Shown: one piece after another, positions 44,682-53,057 of the stretch
Position numbering within the stretch: position 1 is the stretch's first letter
How the letters are laid out: every line of letters starts with the position of its first letter
Source: Streptomyces sp. RPA4-2
Lineage (GTDB): Bacteria; Actinomycetota; Actinomycetes; Streptomycetales; Streptomycetaceae
Direction: 5' to 3'
Assembly: GCF_012273515.2 (NCBI RefSeq)
Contig: NZ_CP050975.2
Location: 2,728,001-2,792,000 of the forward strand
Length of the DNA: 64,000 nucleotides
Notes under the pieces: generated by a model
What the model saw: only the letters and a program-made list of their open reading frames with translations
The model's database searches: none
Told to the model about the DNA's origin: nothing
Program-made: the position numbers and the translations under genes

Positions 44682-45881
44682 GTGGAACTGACTCTGCTCG
44701 GCACCGGCGCCCCTGAGGGCCTGCCCCGCCCCGACTGCCCCTGCTCGTCCTGCGCGACCGCGCTCGGCGAGGACGCGCGGGCGGCCACCGCGCTGCTCGT
44801 GGACGGCACGCTGCTGCTCGACCTGACGCCCGGCGCGGCGTTCGCGGCCGCGCGCGCCGGGCACACGCTCGGTGGCGTACGGCAGGTACTGCTCTCCCAT
44901 CCGCACGACGGACCCGCCGTCGAGGTGCCCGCGGGACTGCCGCAGCCCGTGCGGGTTCCGGACGGCAGCGAGTTGACCCTGCTGACCGGGCACAGGGTGC
45001 GGGCGGTGCCGATGGACGCGCCGGGCACGGGATACGCGGTGACCGGCCCGGACGGACAGCGGCTGCTCTATCTGCCGCCGGGCGCGGCCCCCGCCGGGCT
45101 CGACGACGGCGGCGGCTCGTACGCGATGGTGGCGGCCGACGTGGTGGGGCGGCCGGACGCGCTGGCGAAGCTGCGGGCGGTGGGCGCCGTCGGACCCACG
45201 ACGGACGTGATCGCGGTGCACCTCGACCACGATGTGCCGCCGGGCCCCGAACTGCGGCGCCGGCTCGCGGCGGCGGGCGCCCGCGCGGTGCCGGACGGGA
45301 CGACGCTGGACGTGGGCGTCTACGAGGACGTACCGGACGTGCCGCGGCGCACCCTGGTGCTCGGCGGCGCGCGCTCCGGCAAGTCCGTCGAGGCCGAACG
45401 GCGGCTGGAGTCCTTCCCGAACGTGCTGTACGTGGCGACGGGCGGCACCCGGGGCGGGGACGACGAGTGGGCGTCCCGGGTGAGCGCGCACCGGGAGCGG
45501 CGCCCCGGCTCCTGGCGCACCACCGAGACCTGCGACCTGGTGCCGCTGCTGGCGGAGGAGGGGCCGCCGCTCCTCGTCGACTGCCTCTCGCTGTGGCTGA
45601 CGGACGCGATGGACTCCGTGAACGCCTGGGACGACGCGGAGTGGGCCGGCGGCGGCGAACGCGCGCTGCGCGCCCGGGTCGAGGAGCTCACCGCCGCCGT
45701 CCGCGACACCCGCCGCACCCTGGTCGCCGTCTCCAACGAGGTCGGCTCCGGCATCGTCCCGGCCACCGCCTCCGGGCGCCGCTACCGCGACGAACTCGGC
45801 CGTCTGAACGCCGGGTTCGGGGCGGAGTGCGAGCACCTGCTGCTGGTGGTGGCGGGGCAGGCGCTGGTCCTGCGGGGCTGA
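44682..45881 (+). CDS. cobU: CobU with N-terminal MBL-like domain fusion
   Basis: 399 aa. Residues ~1-220 resemble a metallo-beta-lactamase/PhnP-like fold (MELTLLGTGAPEGLPRPDCPC with a Cys pair, LLSHPHDGPAV, VIAVHLDHDVPP), but the canonical HxHxDH is degraded to HPHDG. Residues ~224-399 are CobU: P-loop GGARSGKS, DCLSLWLTDA and NEVGSGIVP. The CobU part is adenosylcobinamide kinase and guanylyltransferase for the cobalamin lower-ligand loop. The N-terminal domain may be structural or have a separate activity. The GTG 44682 start has no clear ribosome-binding site. Confidence 0.9.
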   Translation: MELTLLGTGAPEGLPRPDCPCSSCATALGEDARAATALLVDGTLLLDLTPGAAFAAARAGHTLGGVRQVLLSHPHDGPAVEVPAGLPQPVRVPDGSELTLLTGHRVRAVPMDAPGTGYAVTGPDGQRLLYLPPGAAPAGLDDGGGSYAMVAADVVGRPDALAKLRAVGAVGPTTDVIAVHLDHDVPPGPELRRRLAAAGARAVPDGTTLDVGVYEDVPDVPRRTLVLGGARSGKSVEAERRLESFPNVLYVATGGTRGGDDEWASRVSAHRERRPGSWRTTETCDLVPLLAEEGPPLLVDCLSLWLTDAMDSVNAWDDAEWAGGGERALRARVEELTAAVRDTRRTLVAVSNEVGSGIVPATASGRRYRDELGRLNAGFGAECEHLLLVVAGQALVLRG

Positions 45882-45899
45882 TCGCGGTTCCGGCCCTGC

Positions 45900-46963
45900 T
45901 CATGCCCGTCTGCGGGCGATGATCCGGTACGCGTTCGAGAAGCGGGTGCGCCGGAGGAGGGGGGCGACGGCGTGGTCCAGGGCGGAGGCCGAGGCGAGCA
46001 GCGGGGCCGACGCCCCGGTCAGGACGGTGTGCAGACGGCGCCGCAACGCGGTCGGCGGCGCCGGACGCCAGGGGGCGTCGAGGTCGGGCAGGACCCGCCC
46101 GAGGGCGAGCGCGAGGGCGCCCGCGAGGTCGTACGGGATGTGCGGTTCGCGGCGGTCCGTCGTGACGATCTCGCAGCCCAGCGACTCCAGTTCGGCCAGC
46201 AGGTTGGGCAGCGGCATGAGGTGGAGGTGGCGCGGCTGGCCGTAGGACACCCACCACTTGCCCAGCAGCGCGCCGAACGCGCAGTCGGGGTCGGGGACTT
46301 CGATGAGGAGGTGTCCGCCGGGCCGCAGGGCCACCAGGGCGGCGCGCAGTTCCTCGCGCGGGTCGGGGGTGTGCTCCAGATGGTGGAACATGCTGACGAC
46401 GTCGTAGCGGGCGCGCAGCCGGCCGGTGATCCGGGGATCGCCGAGCCGGCCGCGATGGGCCTCCTCGACCCGCCCGGCCGCCTTCGCCTTGTCGACGCGG
46501 CGGGTGGGGTCGAGTCCGTCGAAGGAGGTGTACGGGTGGACCTCCTTGGCGGCGGCCGGGAAGTAGCCGTGCCCGGTGCCGACGTCGAGCCAGCTCTCCG
46601 GTTCGGCGTACGGCAGCAGCGCGCGGGCGGCGGCGCGGTGCCGGCCGCTGCTGCCGCGGGCGCCGAGCAGCCGGTCGGTGAGGCTGTCGAGCGTCTCGTG
46701 GAAGTCCCGGTGGTAGAAGGCCAGGCCCTCCGCCGTGAGCCGGGGGTTCTGGAAGGCGTGGGCGCAGTCCCCGCACTCGTCGACGACGAACGTGCCGGGC
46801 TTGCGCTGGACGAGGTCCGGCGTACGCAGCCGGGTGCGCAGCCGGCGCGAACCGCACCAGGGGCAGTCCTCCCGGCGCGGCTCGTGGAACCGGTCGGTGC
46901 CCCGGGCGAGTTCGGCCGCGTAGGCGGCGCGGTGGTCGTCGGTCGGGGGCGGCGTGGGGGCAT
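45900..46963 (-). CDS. Zinc-ribbon class I SAM methyltransferase, 5' frameshift suspected
   Basis: About 354 aa if repaired. An N-terminal zinc ribbon (CPWCGSRRL near residue 35, CGDCAHAF near 75) precedes a methyltransferase fold: WLDVGTGHGYF, YDVVSMFHHLEHTPDP and GHLLIEVPDPDCAFG. Membership of the class that acts on sugars or polyketides is possible. The only start with a good ribosome-binding site (AGGAG, ATG 46963) is one base out of frame with the body. Adding one C in either C5 run (G5 on plus: 46945-46949 or 46956-46960) joins them. An upstream TTG in the body frame is the alternative. Confidence 0.75.
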
Positions 46964-47064
46964 GGGCGCTCCTGGGAGGGGCGGCGGGGCGACGGACCGG
47001 GCATACGACAATCCGACACAAACGGTACGTATCGGATGGCGTTCCGGGGCGCAACGACGTGGCG

Positions 47065-47101
47065 CGGACGTGTTCGATCGGTGCCGGTACTGTTCGGCGA
47101 A
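47065..47101 (+). promoter_or_regulatory. Predicted leaderless promoter of cobT
   Basis: CGGACG (47065-47070), a 17-bp spacer and TACTGT (47088-47093) precede ATG 47101 by 7 nt. This would place the transcription start at the first base of the start codon. Confidence 0.55.
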
Positions 47102-48207
47102 TGAGCTCGCTTAATCTCGACGACTTCACCGATCTGATCGAGCGCCCCGACGGAGGGGTGCGCCGCGACGCCGAGGCGCGCCGGGAGCGCCAGACCGTGC
47201 CGCCCGGGGCCCTGGGCCGCCTCGACGACCTGGGTGAGTGGCTGGCGGCGGCGCAGGGCGCGGTGCCCGTGCGGCCGATCGAGCGTCCGCGTGTGGTGCT
47301 GTTCGCGGGCGACCACGGGATCGCCGGACTCGGTGTGTCCGCGCGGCCCGCGGGCACCGCCGACCAGTTGGTGCGGGCGGTCCTGGAGGGCGCGAGCCCG
47401 GCGGCGGTGCTGGCGCGCCGGCTGGGTGTCCCCGTCCGCGTGGTCGACATGGCGCTGGACTGCGACCCCGCGGAGCTGCCCGCCGAGGTCGTACGGCACC
47501 GGGTGCGGCGCGGTTCGGGACGCATCGACGTCGAGGACGCGCTGACCGCGGAGGAGGCCGAGGCCGCGTTCCTGGCGGGTGTCGCCGTCGCGGACGAGGA
47601 GGCGGACTCGGGTACGGACCTGGTGGTGCTCGGTGACGTGAGCGTCGGCGGGACCACCGCTGCGGCCGTGCTGGTCGCGGCGCTGTGCGGGACCGACGCG
47701 TCCGTCGTCACCGGGCGGGGCGGGCGGGCCATCGACGACCTCGCGTGGATGCGCAAGTGCGCCGCCGTGCGGGACGCGCTGCGGCGGGCGCGGCCCGTGC
47801 TCGGGGATCAGCTGCAGCTGCTCGCGGTGGTCGGCGGGGCGGATCTCGCCGCGATGACCGGGTTCCTGCTGCAGAGCGCGGTGCGCAAGATGCCCGTCGT
47901 GCTCGACGGGGTGGTCTCCGCCGCGTGCGCCCTCGTCGGGCAGCGGGTCGCCTTCCGGGCGCCGGACTGGTGGCTGGCCGGGCAGAACAGCGGCGAAGCC
48001 CAGGCGAAGGCGCTGGACCGGATGGCGCTCGAACCGCTGCTCGACCACGGGGTCACGGTCGGCGAGGGCGCGGGAGCGCTGCTGGCCCTGCCCTCGTCCA
48101 GTCCGCGGCCGCACTCGCCGCGGAGCTTCCTGACGCCCGAGCCCACCCCCGAGGCCGACCCCGAACGCGCCCCCGAGCCCGAGCCCGTACCCTCCGGCGA
48201 GGAGTGA
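47101..48207 (+). CDS. cobT: Nicotinate-nucleotide-dimethylbenzimidazole phosphoribosyltransferase
   Basis: 368 aa. It activates the lower ligand by transferring phosphoribose from NaMN to dimethylbenzimidazole. Visible: PPGALGRLDDLGEWLA, VVLFAGDHGIAGLGVS, and the likely catalytic Glu in VGEGAGALLAL. The usual GEMGIGNTT is replaced by GDVSVGGTTAAA, a divergence worth checking for altered base preference. The C-terminal ~35 residues are a Pro/Glu tail (EPTPEADPERAPEPE) absent from most CobT enzymes. Confidence 0.92.
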   Translation: MSSLNLDDFTDLIERPDGGVRRDAEARRERQTVPPGALGRLDDLGEWLAAAQGAVPVRPIERPRVVLFAGDHGIAGLGVSARPAGTADQLVRAVLEGASPAAVLARRLGVPVRVVDMALDCDPAELPAEVVRHRVRRGSGRIDVEDALTAEEAEAAFLAGVAVADEEADSGTDLVVLGDVSVGGTTAAAVLVAALCGTDASVVTGRGGRAIDDLAWMRKCAAVRDALRRARPVLGDQLQLLAVVGGADLAAMTGFLLQSAVRKMPVVLDGVVSAACALVGQRVAFRAPDWWLAGQNSGEAQAKALDRMALEPLLDHGVTVGEGAGALLALPSSSPRPHSPRSFLTPEPTPEADPERAPEPEPVPSGEE

Positions 48208-48469
48208 CCCGCCGGGGGCCGCACAACCCCCGGCCTCCACCGGTCGTCGCCCCTGAGGGGTGCGGGCACCCTGCGGGGATGTGCCGTGGGGCGCGGTCGG
48301 TCGGCTGACGGCCGGTGCGGGATGCTCGCGCGGTTCCCCGCGCCCCTGAAGGGGCGCTGCCGGTGGGCGATTGCGCCCGGCCGCCCCGTCCCCCACGAAC
48401 CCACCCCGCAACAGCCCCCGTACCGCCCTTCCCCCGCGCGGAGCACACCGCCCCATATCATCGCGCATT
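48208..48469. other. Intergenic region with a copy of the G/C-rich repeat
   Basis: The 262-bp gap after cobT contains the repeat core GGTTCCCCGCGCCCCTGAAGG, also found three times at 6.9-7.1 kb. It forms an 8-bp hairpin (48340-48347 with 48350-48357) that may terminate cobT transcription. Nothing else was recognised. Confidence 0.6.
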
Positions 48470-50266
48470 ATGGGAGATGCCCGAATTGCCGTCGCGCAGG
48501 AGCGGCCCCCGGCCCGTCAGGGCGAAGGGGACCGCGGGTCCACCGGGGCCTCACGCAGAGCCGCCGGTTTCACCGTCTGGTACCTGCGTGCGGTCACGTT
48601 CATCAACTTCCTGAGCGCCGCGTGGCTGACGCTCGGCCAGGACGTGCGGCGCCACAACACCGAGAACCTCTTCACCCCGTACCTGCTGACGGCGGGATTC
48701 GCCTCGGGCGTGTTCACGATGTTCCTCGCCATCACCATGCGCCGGCGCAAGCGGGCCGCATGGATCCTGAACTTCGTCCTCGGCGGGCTCTTCCTGCTGC
48801 TGTTCGCCGTCGCGATGGCGTTCCCGGAGATCCGTCGGTACGCCCAGAACTGGATCTCGCTCGCACTGACCGCGGCGTTCGTCGCGTCGCTCGTCGTGGG
48901 CCGCCGCGAGTTCTACGCGAAGGGTGACCGTTCGAACCCGAAGCTCGCCGCCGCCGTCGCCACCGGCGGTCTGCTCGTCTGCTCACTGCTCGCCGCGCTG
49001 CTGGTGACGGTCACCAACAGCGCGCACGACGCGTCCCGTTCCACGTTCCCGGAACGCTGGCGCTACGGCACCCTGCGGCTGGTCTCGGTCGCCGCCAACG
49101 ACTCCCGCTTCCACGGGCTGGAGATCGCCAACTGGGTCAACGTCGCCATCAACGTGCTCAGCACCCTGCTGGTCCTCGCCGTCTTCTACGCGGCCTTCCG
49201 GTCCCGCCGCGCCGTCGACCCGCTCACCGAGGACGACGAGAAGCGGCTGCGGGTCCTGCTCGACAAGAACGGCGACCGGGACTCGCTCGGTTACTTCGCG
49301 CTGCGCCGGGAGAAGAGCGTGGTCTGGTCGCCGACCGGCAAGGCCGCGGTGGCCTACCGGGTCGTCGGCGGGGTCTCGCTCGCCTCCGGCGACCCCCTGG
49401 GCGATCCCGAGGCGTGGCCCGGCGCCATCGAGCCCTGGCTCGCCGAGGCCCGCGCGCACGGCTGGATCCCGGCGGTGATGGGCGCGAGCGAGGAGGCCGG
49501 GACCATCTACTCCCGGCACGGCCTCGACGCCCTGGAGCTGGGCGACGAAGCCATCGTGGAGACCGCCGAGTTCACGCTCGAAGGACGGGCCATGCGTACC
49601 GTCCGGCAGGCCTACAACCGGGTGAAGCGAGCCGGGTACCGGGTGCGCATCCGCCGCCATGACGACATCCCGGCGGACGAGATGGCGTACCTCCTGGAGC
49701 GTGCCGACGACTGGCGCGACGGGGCCACCGAGCGCGGGTTCAGCATGGCCCTGGGACGGCTCGGCGACCCCGACGACGGGCAGTGCGTGATGCTCGAATG
49801 CACGGATGGGGAAGGCGAGTTGAGGGCGCTGCTGTCCTTCGTCCCCTGGGGTCCGCGCGGGCTCTCCCTCGACCTCATGCGGCGCGACCGCGACTCCGAG
49901 AACGGGCTGATGGAGTTCATGGTGATCGAACTCCTGCGCCGCGCCCGGGACATCGGGATCACCCAGGTCTCGCTCAACTTCGCCATGTTCCGTTCCGTCT
50001 TCGAGCGTGGCGCGCGGCTGGGCGCGGGCCCGGTGCTGCGGCTGTGGCGCTCCCTGCTCAGTTTCTTCTCGCGCTGGTGGCAGATCGAGTCGCTCTACCG
50101 CGCCAACGCCAAGTACCGGCCGATCTGGGAACCCCGGTTCCTGCTCTTCGAGAAGAGCGCGGACCTGCTGCGCATCGGTGTCGCGTCCGCCCGCGCGGAA
50201 GGGTTCCTGGAGGCTCCGGGACTGCCGAAGTGGCTGCACCGCAAGCACCTCGAGTCGCATAGATGA
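48470..50266 (+). CDS. MprF-like phosphatidylglycerol lysyltransferase-domain membrane protein
   Basis: 598 aa from ATG 48470. The N-terminal ~220 residues contain about six transmembrane helices. The C-terminal ~330 residues form a DUF2156/LPG-synthetase-like GNAT domain (GKAAVAYRVVGGVSLASGDP, AYNRVKRAGYRV, GLSLDLMRRDRDSENGLMEFM). MprF-type enzymes transfer an aminoacyl group from tRNA to phosphatidylglycerol, changing surface charge. The acceptor and amino acid here are unknown. TATCAT (48456-48461) is 8 nt before the ATG, suggesting leaderless transcription. The stop overlaps the next start (ATGA). Confidence 0.88.
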   Translation: MGDARIAVAQERPPARQGEGDRGSTGASRRAAGFTVWYLRAVTFINFLSAAWLTLGQDVRRHNTENLFTPYLLTAGFASGVFTMFLAITMRRRKRAAWILNFVLGGLFLLLFAVAMAFPEIRRYAQNWISLALTAAFVASLVVGRREFYAKGDRSNPKLAAAVATGGLLVCSLLAALLVTVTNSAHDASRSTFPERWRYGTLRLVSVAANDSRFHGLEIANWVNVAINVLSTLLVLAVFYAAFRSRRAVDPLTEDDEKRLRVLLDKNGDRDSLGYFALRREKSVVWSPTGKAAVAYRVVGGVSLASGDPLGDPEAWPGAIEPWLAEARAHGWIPAVMGASEEAGTIYSRHGLDALELGDEAIVETAEFTLEGRAMRTVRQAYNRVKRAGYRVRIRRHDDIPADEMAYLLERADDWRDGATERGFSMALGRLGDPDDGQCVMLECTDGEGELRALLSFVPWGPRGLSLDLMRRDRDSENGLMEFMVIELLRRARDIGITQVSLNFAMFRSVFERGARLGAGPVLRLWRSLLSFFSRWWQIESLYRANAKYRPIWEPRFLLFEKSADLLRIGVASARAEGFLEAPGLPKWLHRKHLESHR

Positions 50267-50982
50267 ACACACTCGCCCGCCTGGCCCGCGCGGAATGGGG
50301 ACCGCTGTTCCTCACCGTGCGCGGGGACCTGGAGGCAAGGCGCCTGCGAGCCGTCCCCGTGACCCTGGGAGCCGTTCTCCTGACGGCTCTCCTGCAGTTC
50401 GCGCAGAACCAGCCCTGGGGCTACCGGTTCGTCCAGGACATCGGCTCCGTACAGGCCGACGAAGCACTCGGACTCGCTCTGCTGCGCACCCCGCTCTCAC
50501 TCTTCGTACCGGCCCTGGACCTTCCGGTATGGGGTGCGCTGATCCAGATCCTCGTGGTGTTCGGCATCGCCGAGATCTGCCTGGGCTGGTGGCGGATGCT
50601 GGTCATCGCGTACGCCGCCACTCTGGCCGGCACGCTCTACGCGCGTATCGCGGTCATGCTCGGCCCGGACCACCCGCTGGGACTGCCCGCGACGGACGCG
50701 CGGGTCGTGGACACCGGACCCTCCGCGGCGGTGGTCGGTCTCGCCGTCTTCGTGGCCTGGCGCTATCGCGCGTACTGGACGGCGGCGGTGGTGATCGCGT
50801 CCATGGCCGTCGAGGTGACGGTCAAGGGGAACCTCGCGGGCCGGGAGCACATCGCCGCGCTCGCCGCGGCCCTCGTGCTCTGCGGGATCTCCGCGCTGCG
50901 CCGCCGACGCAGGCGGCGTCACCGGCGCCCGGGCGGCAGCCGGGCGGGCAACGGATCCGGTTTCCCGCCGATCAGGTCCTGA
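50263..50982 (+). CDS. Rhomboid-like membrane protein coupled to the MprF-like gene
   Basis: 239 aa, five to six transmembrane helices. TGPSAAVVGLA and AGREHIAALAAALVL resemble the Ser- and His-bearing helices of rhomboid proteins, although canonical GxSG is not complete. A strongly basic C-terminus ([13 protein letters not shown]) would be cytoplasmic. It is co-translated with the MprF-like protein through a 4-nt overlap, suggesting a shared envelope role. Its last 64 bp overlap the convergent gene at 50919. Confidence 0.8.
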   Translation: MNTLARLARAEWGPLFLTVRGDLEARRLRAVPVTLGAVLLTALLQFAQNQPWGYRFVQDIGSVQADEALGLALLRTPLSLFVPALDLPVWGALIQILVVFGIAEICLGWWRMLVIAYAATLAGTLYARIAVMLGPDHPLGLPATDARVVDTGPSAAVVGLAVFVAWRYRAYWTAAVVIASMAVEVTVKGNLAGREHIAALAAALVLCGISALRRRRRRRHRRPGGSRAGNGSGFPPIRS

Positions 50983-51686
50983 AGTCTGCGACGCGGGCCC
51001 GCCCAGCGACGGTCGTGGTGGTAGGCGCGCAGCATCGACCTGGCCCGGGCACGCGGCCGTGCGCGGTAGAAGCGCCTGGCCCACGGCGAGGACGGCCGGG
51101 CCAGCCGGACCGCGCCGATCAGGGCGAGGAACGGGACGATCACGCCGAAGATCGCCATCCGGGCCTTCCCCTTGCCGAGGGCCAGCAGGGCGAAGAGGAA
51201 GTTCACGGCCACGCTGACGATGACACCGCCACGGTCCTGCACCTCCTGCTGGCTCAGGTCGTTGACGCCGAACGGCAGGAATCCGCCGAGCACGAGCCCG
51301 ACCAGGGCCGCCGTGATCAGCACGACCTCGACGCTCTTGCGGCCCTCCTCCGTCCAGTACACGTCGTCCAGGTGCAGGATCAGCGCGAACTCGTCCAGCA
51401 CGAGCCCCGCGCCCATCCCGAACACCACGGCGAACGCGGAGGCACCGAAACCCGGCCGGACGCTCGCCACCGCGCCGAAGCCGCCGACCACGGTCAGGAC
51501 GACACCCGGGACCACGTGGTGGATGTGCAGTCCGCCCGCCTTCACGTTGCCGAACGGCCCCTTGCCCGCACGGATGAGCCGGACGATGACACGGGTGATC
51601 ACAAAGGTCAGCACGAAGGAGCCGAGCGCCAGCAACAGCGGCAGTTTTCCCGGCTCGATGATGTTCCGGTGCAGCCAATGACCCAT
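50919..51686 (-). CDS. Conserved multi-pass membrane protein of unknown function
   Basis: 255 aa from ATG 51686 (or 261 from ATG 51704). Seven or so hydrophobic segments. A loop of conserved-looking His (GLHIHHVVPGVVL) and acidic residues (LVLDEFALILHLDDVYWTEEG) near the membrane could bind metal. The C-terminal ~50 residues are very basic. TAAAGT (51694-51699) lies 7 nt before ATG 51686, suggesting a leaderless mRNA. I do not recognise the family. The 3' end overlaps the rhomboid-like gene on the other strand by 64 bp. Confidence 0.75.
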   Translation of the reverse strand: MGHWLHRNIIEPGKLPLLLALGSFVLTFVITRVIVRLIRAGKGPFGNVKAGGLHIHHVVPGVVLTVVGGFGAVASVRPGFGASAFAVVFGMGAGLVLDEFALILHLDDVYWTEEGRKSVEVVLITAALVGLVLGGFLPFGVNDLSQQEVQDRGGVIVSVAVNFLFALLALGKGKARMAIFGVIVPFLALIGAVRLARPSSPWARRFYRARPRARARSMLRAYHHDRRWAGPRRRLQDLIGGKPDPLPARLPPGRR

Positions 51687-51760
51687 ATCGGGCACTTTAT
51701 CCATGCCCTTTGCCCCCGGCCGCCGCACCCGCCCGCCGCCCTCCCGGGTAACCTGCGCCG

Positions 51761-52543
51761 GTGTCCCCGACCCCTGTCTCCCACGGCCTGCGCTTCGCCT
51801 TCGGCACCCTGACCGTGCTCCCCGTCGAGGTGACCCGCTGGGACCGCGAGGCAGCGCGCGCCGGAATGCTCTGCGCCCCCATGGCCGGACTGGTCGTCGG
51901 GGCGGGCGCGGCCCTGGTGGGCGTGGCGCTGCTCGCGCTGGGCGGGGGCCCGCTGCTCGCCGCCGTCGCCACCGCCGCCGTACCCGCGGCGCTCACCCGC
52001 GGTCTCCACCTCGACGGGCTCGCCGACACGGCGGACGGCCTCGGCAGCGGCAAACCCGCGCAGGACGCGCTGCGCATCATGAAGCAGTCCGACATCGGGC
52101 CGTTCGGCGTGGTCACGCTGCTCTTCGTCCTGCTCGCCCAGGTGGCCGCGCTCCACCAGGCCTACGAGTCCTCGTGGGCGCGGGGCGTGCTCGCGGCCGT
52201 CGTCTCGGCGACCGCGGCCCGGCTCGCCCTCACCCTGGCCGCGCGCACCGGGGTGCCCCCGGCCCGCCCCGAGGGACTGGGCGCGGCGGTCGCGGGCACG
52301 GTGCCGGTGCGCGGCGCCCTGCTGGTGGCACTCGCGGTCGTCGCCGCGGCGGCCGGCGCGGGCGCCCTGCTGGGGACGTACGACCTGGTCCGCGCCGCGG
52401 TGGCGGTCGCGGCCGCCTGCGCGGCGGCCGAACTTCTGCTGCGCCACTGCACGCGCCGCTTCGGCGGTGTCACGGGCGACGTCTTCGGCGGCCTCGCCGA
52501 GACGGCGGCGACCACGGCCCTGGTCGTGTTCTGCCTCGGCTGA
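51761..52543 (+). CDS. cobS: Adenosylcobinamide-GDP ribazoletransferase
   Basis: 260 aa integral membrane enzyme that joins alpha-ribazole (phosphate) to adenosylcobinamide-GDP, the last step of cobalamin nucleotide-loop assembly. The active-site motif HLDGLADTADGLGSG is present at about residue 85, and MKQSDIGPFGV follows. GTG 51761 is preceded by TAACCT (51749-51754) at 6 nt, a leaderless signature. It completes the CobU-CobT-CobS set. Confidence 0.96.
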   Translation: MSPTPVSHGLRFAFGTLTVLPVEVTRWDREAARAGMLCAPMAGLVVGAGAALVGVALLALGGGPLLAAVATAAVPAALTRGLHLDGLADTADGLGSGKPAQDALRIMKQSDIGPFGVVTLLFVLLAQVAALHQAYESSWARGVLAAVVSATAARLALTLAARTGVPPARPEGLGAAVAGTVPVRGALLVALAVVAAAAGAGALLGTYDLVRAAVAVAAACAAAELLLRHCTRRFGGVTGDVFGGLAETAATTALVVFCLG

Positions 52544-53057
52544 CCGGCGGTCACGAGGCCGCTCCCGGCAGGCCTCCGCCGACCACGAGGCCGAAGTCCC
52601 CGGTGCGCCGGGGGGTTTGACCGACGGGTCGGCCCCCACCACTCCCCTGTGCCGCTCGTGGGGGGGCGAACAGGATGGAGGGGGCGCGTTTGTCCGGGCG
52701 GGCTCCACGGCGCGCGCGGCCGTCGTCGGTCCGCGGGGCCCGGCCGGACCCGGCGTACCCGTCGGCATCGGGTGGACGACCGGTGAAGTTAGTGTGGAGC
52801 CGCATGCGACGCATGGGCCGAAAGCCTCCACCTGCGCACCGGATCTCCGGCGCGCAGGAGCGGCGGACGGCCCCCGCGCCACGGAAGGGTGAACACCCCA
52901 CGACGCAGGGGCGGTCTCCCCCGCGTAGGCTCTTGTCGATTGCCCTCCCGGCCCCACCGCAGGCACCCCTCCGCTGCCAGAGCAAGGATCGATGCCGGGC
53001 CCGGTCGACCCACCCAGATCGGCCACTGAAACTCAATGGAAGCGAGAATTCACCACC
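52544..53057. other. 514-bp intergenic region upstream of pepA
   Basis: No gene is supported here. A TAGTGT hexamer (52790-52795) is followed by a perfect CATGCG-A-CGCATG palindrome (52803-52815), which would lie near a transcription start. I looked for a cobalamin riboswitch because of the cob genes and did not find its B12 box. Confidence 0.5.

Noticed and set aside
52544..53057. Cobalamin riboswitch near the cob genes
   Set aside because: No B12 box or matching secondary structure was seen here or upstream of cobU, cobT or cobS.
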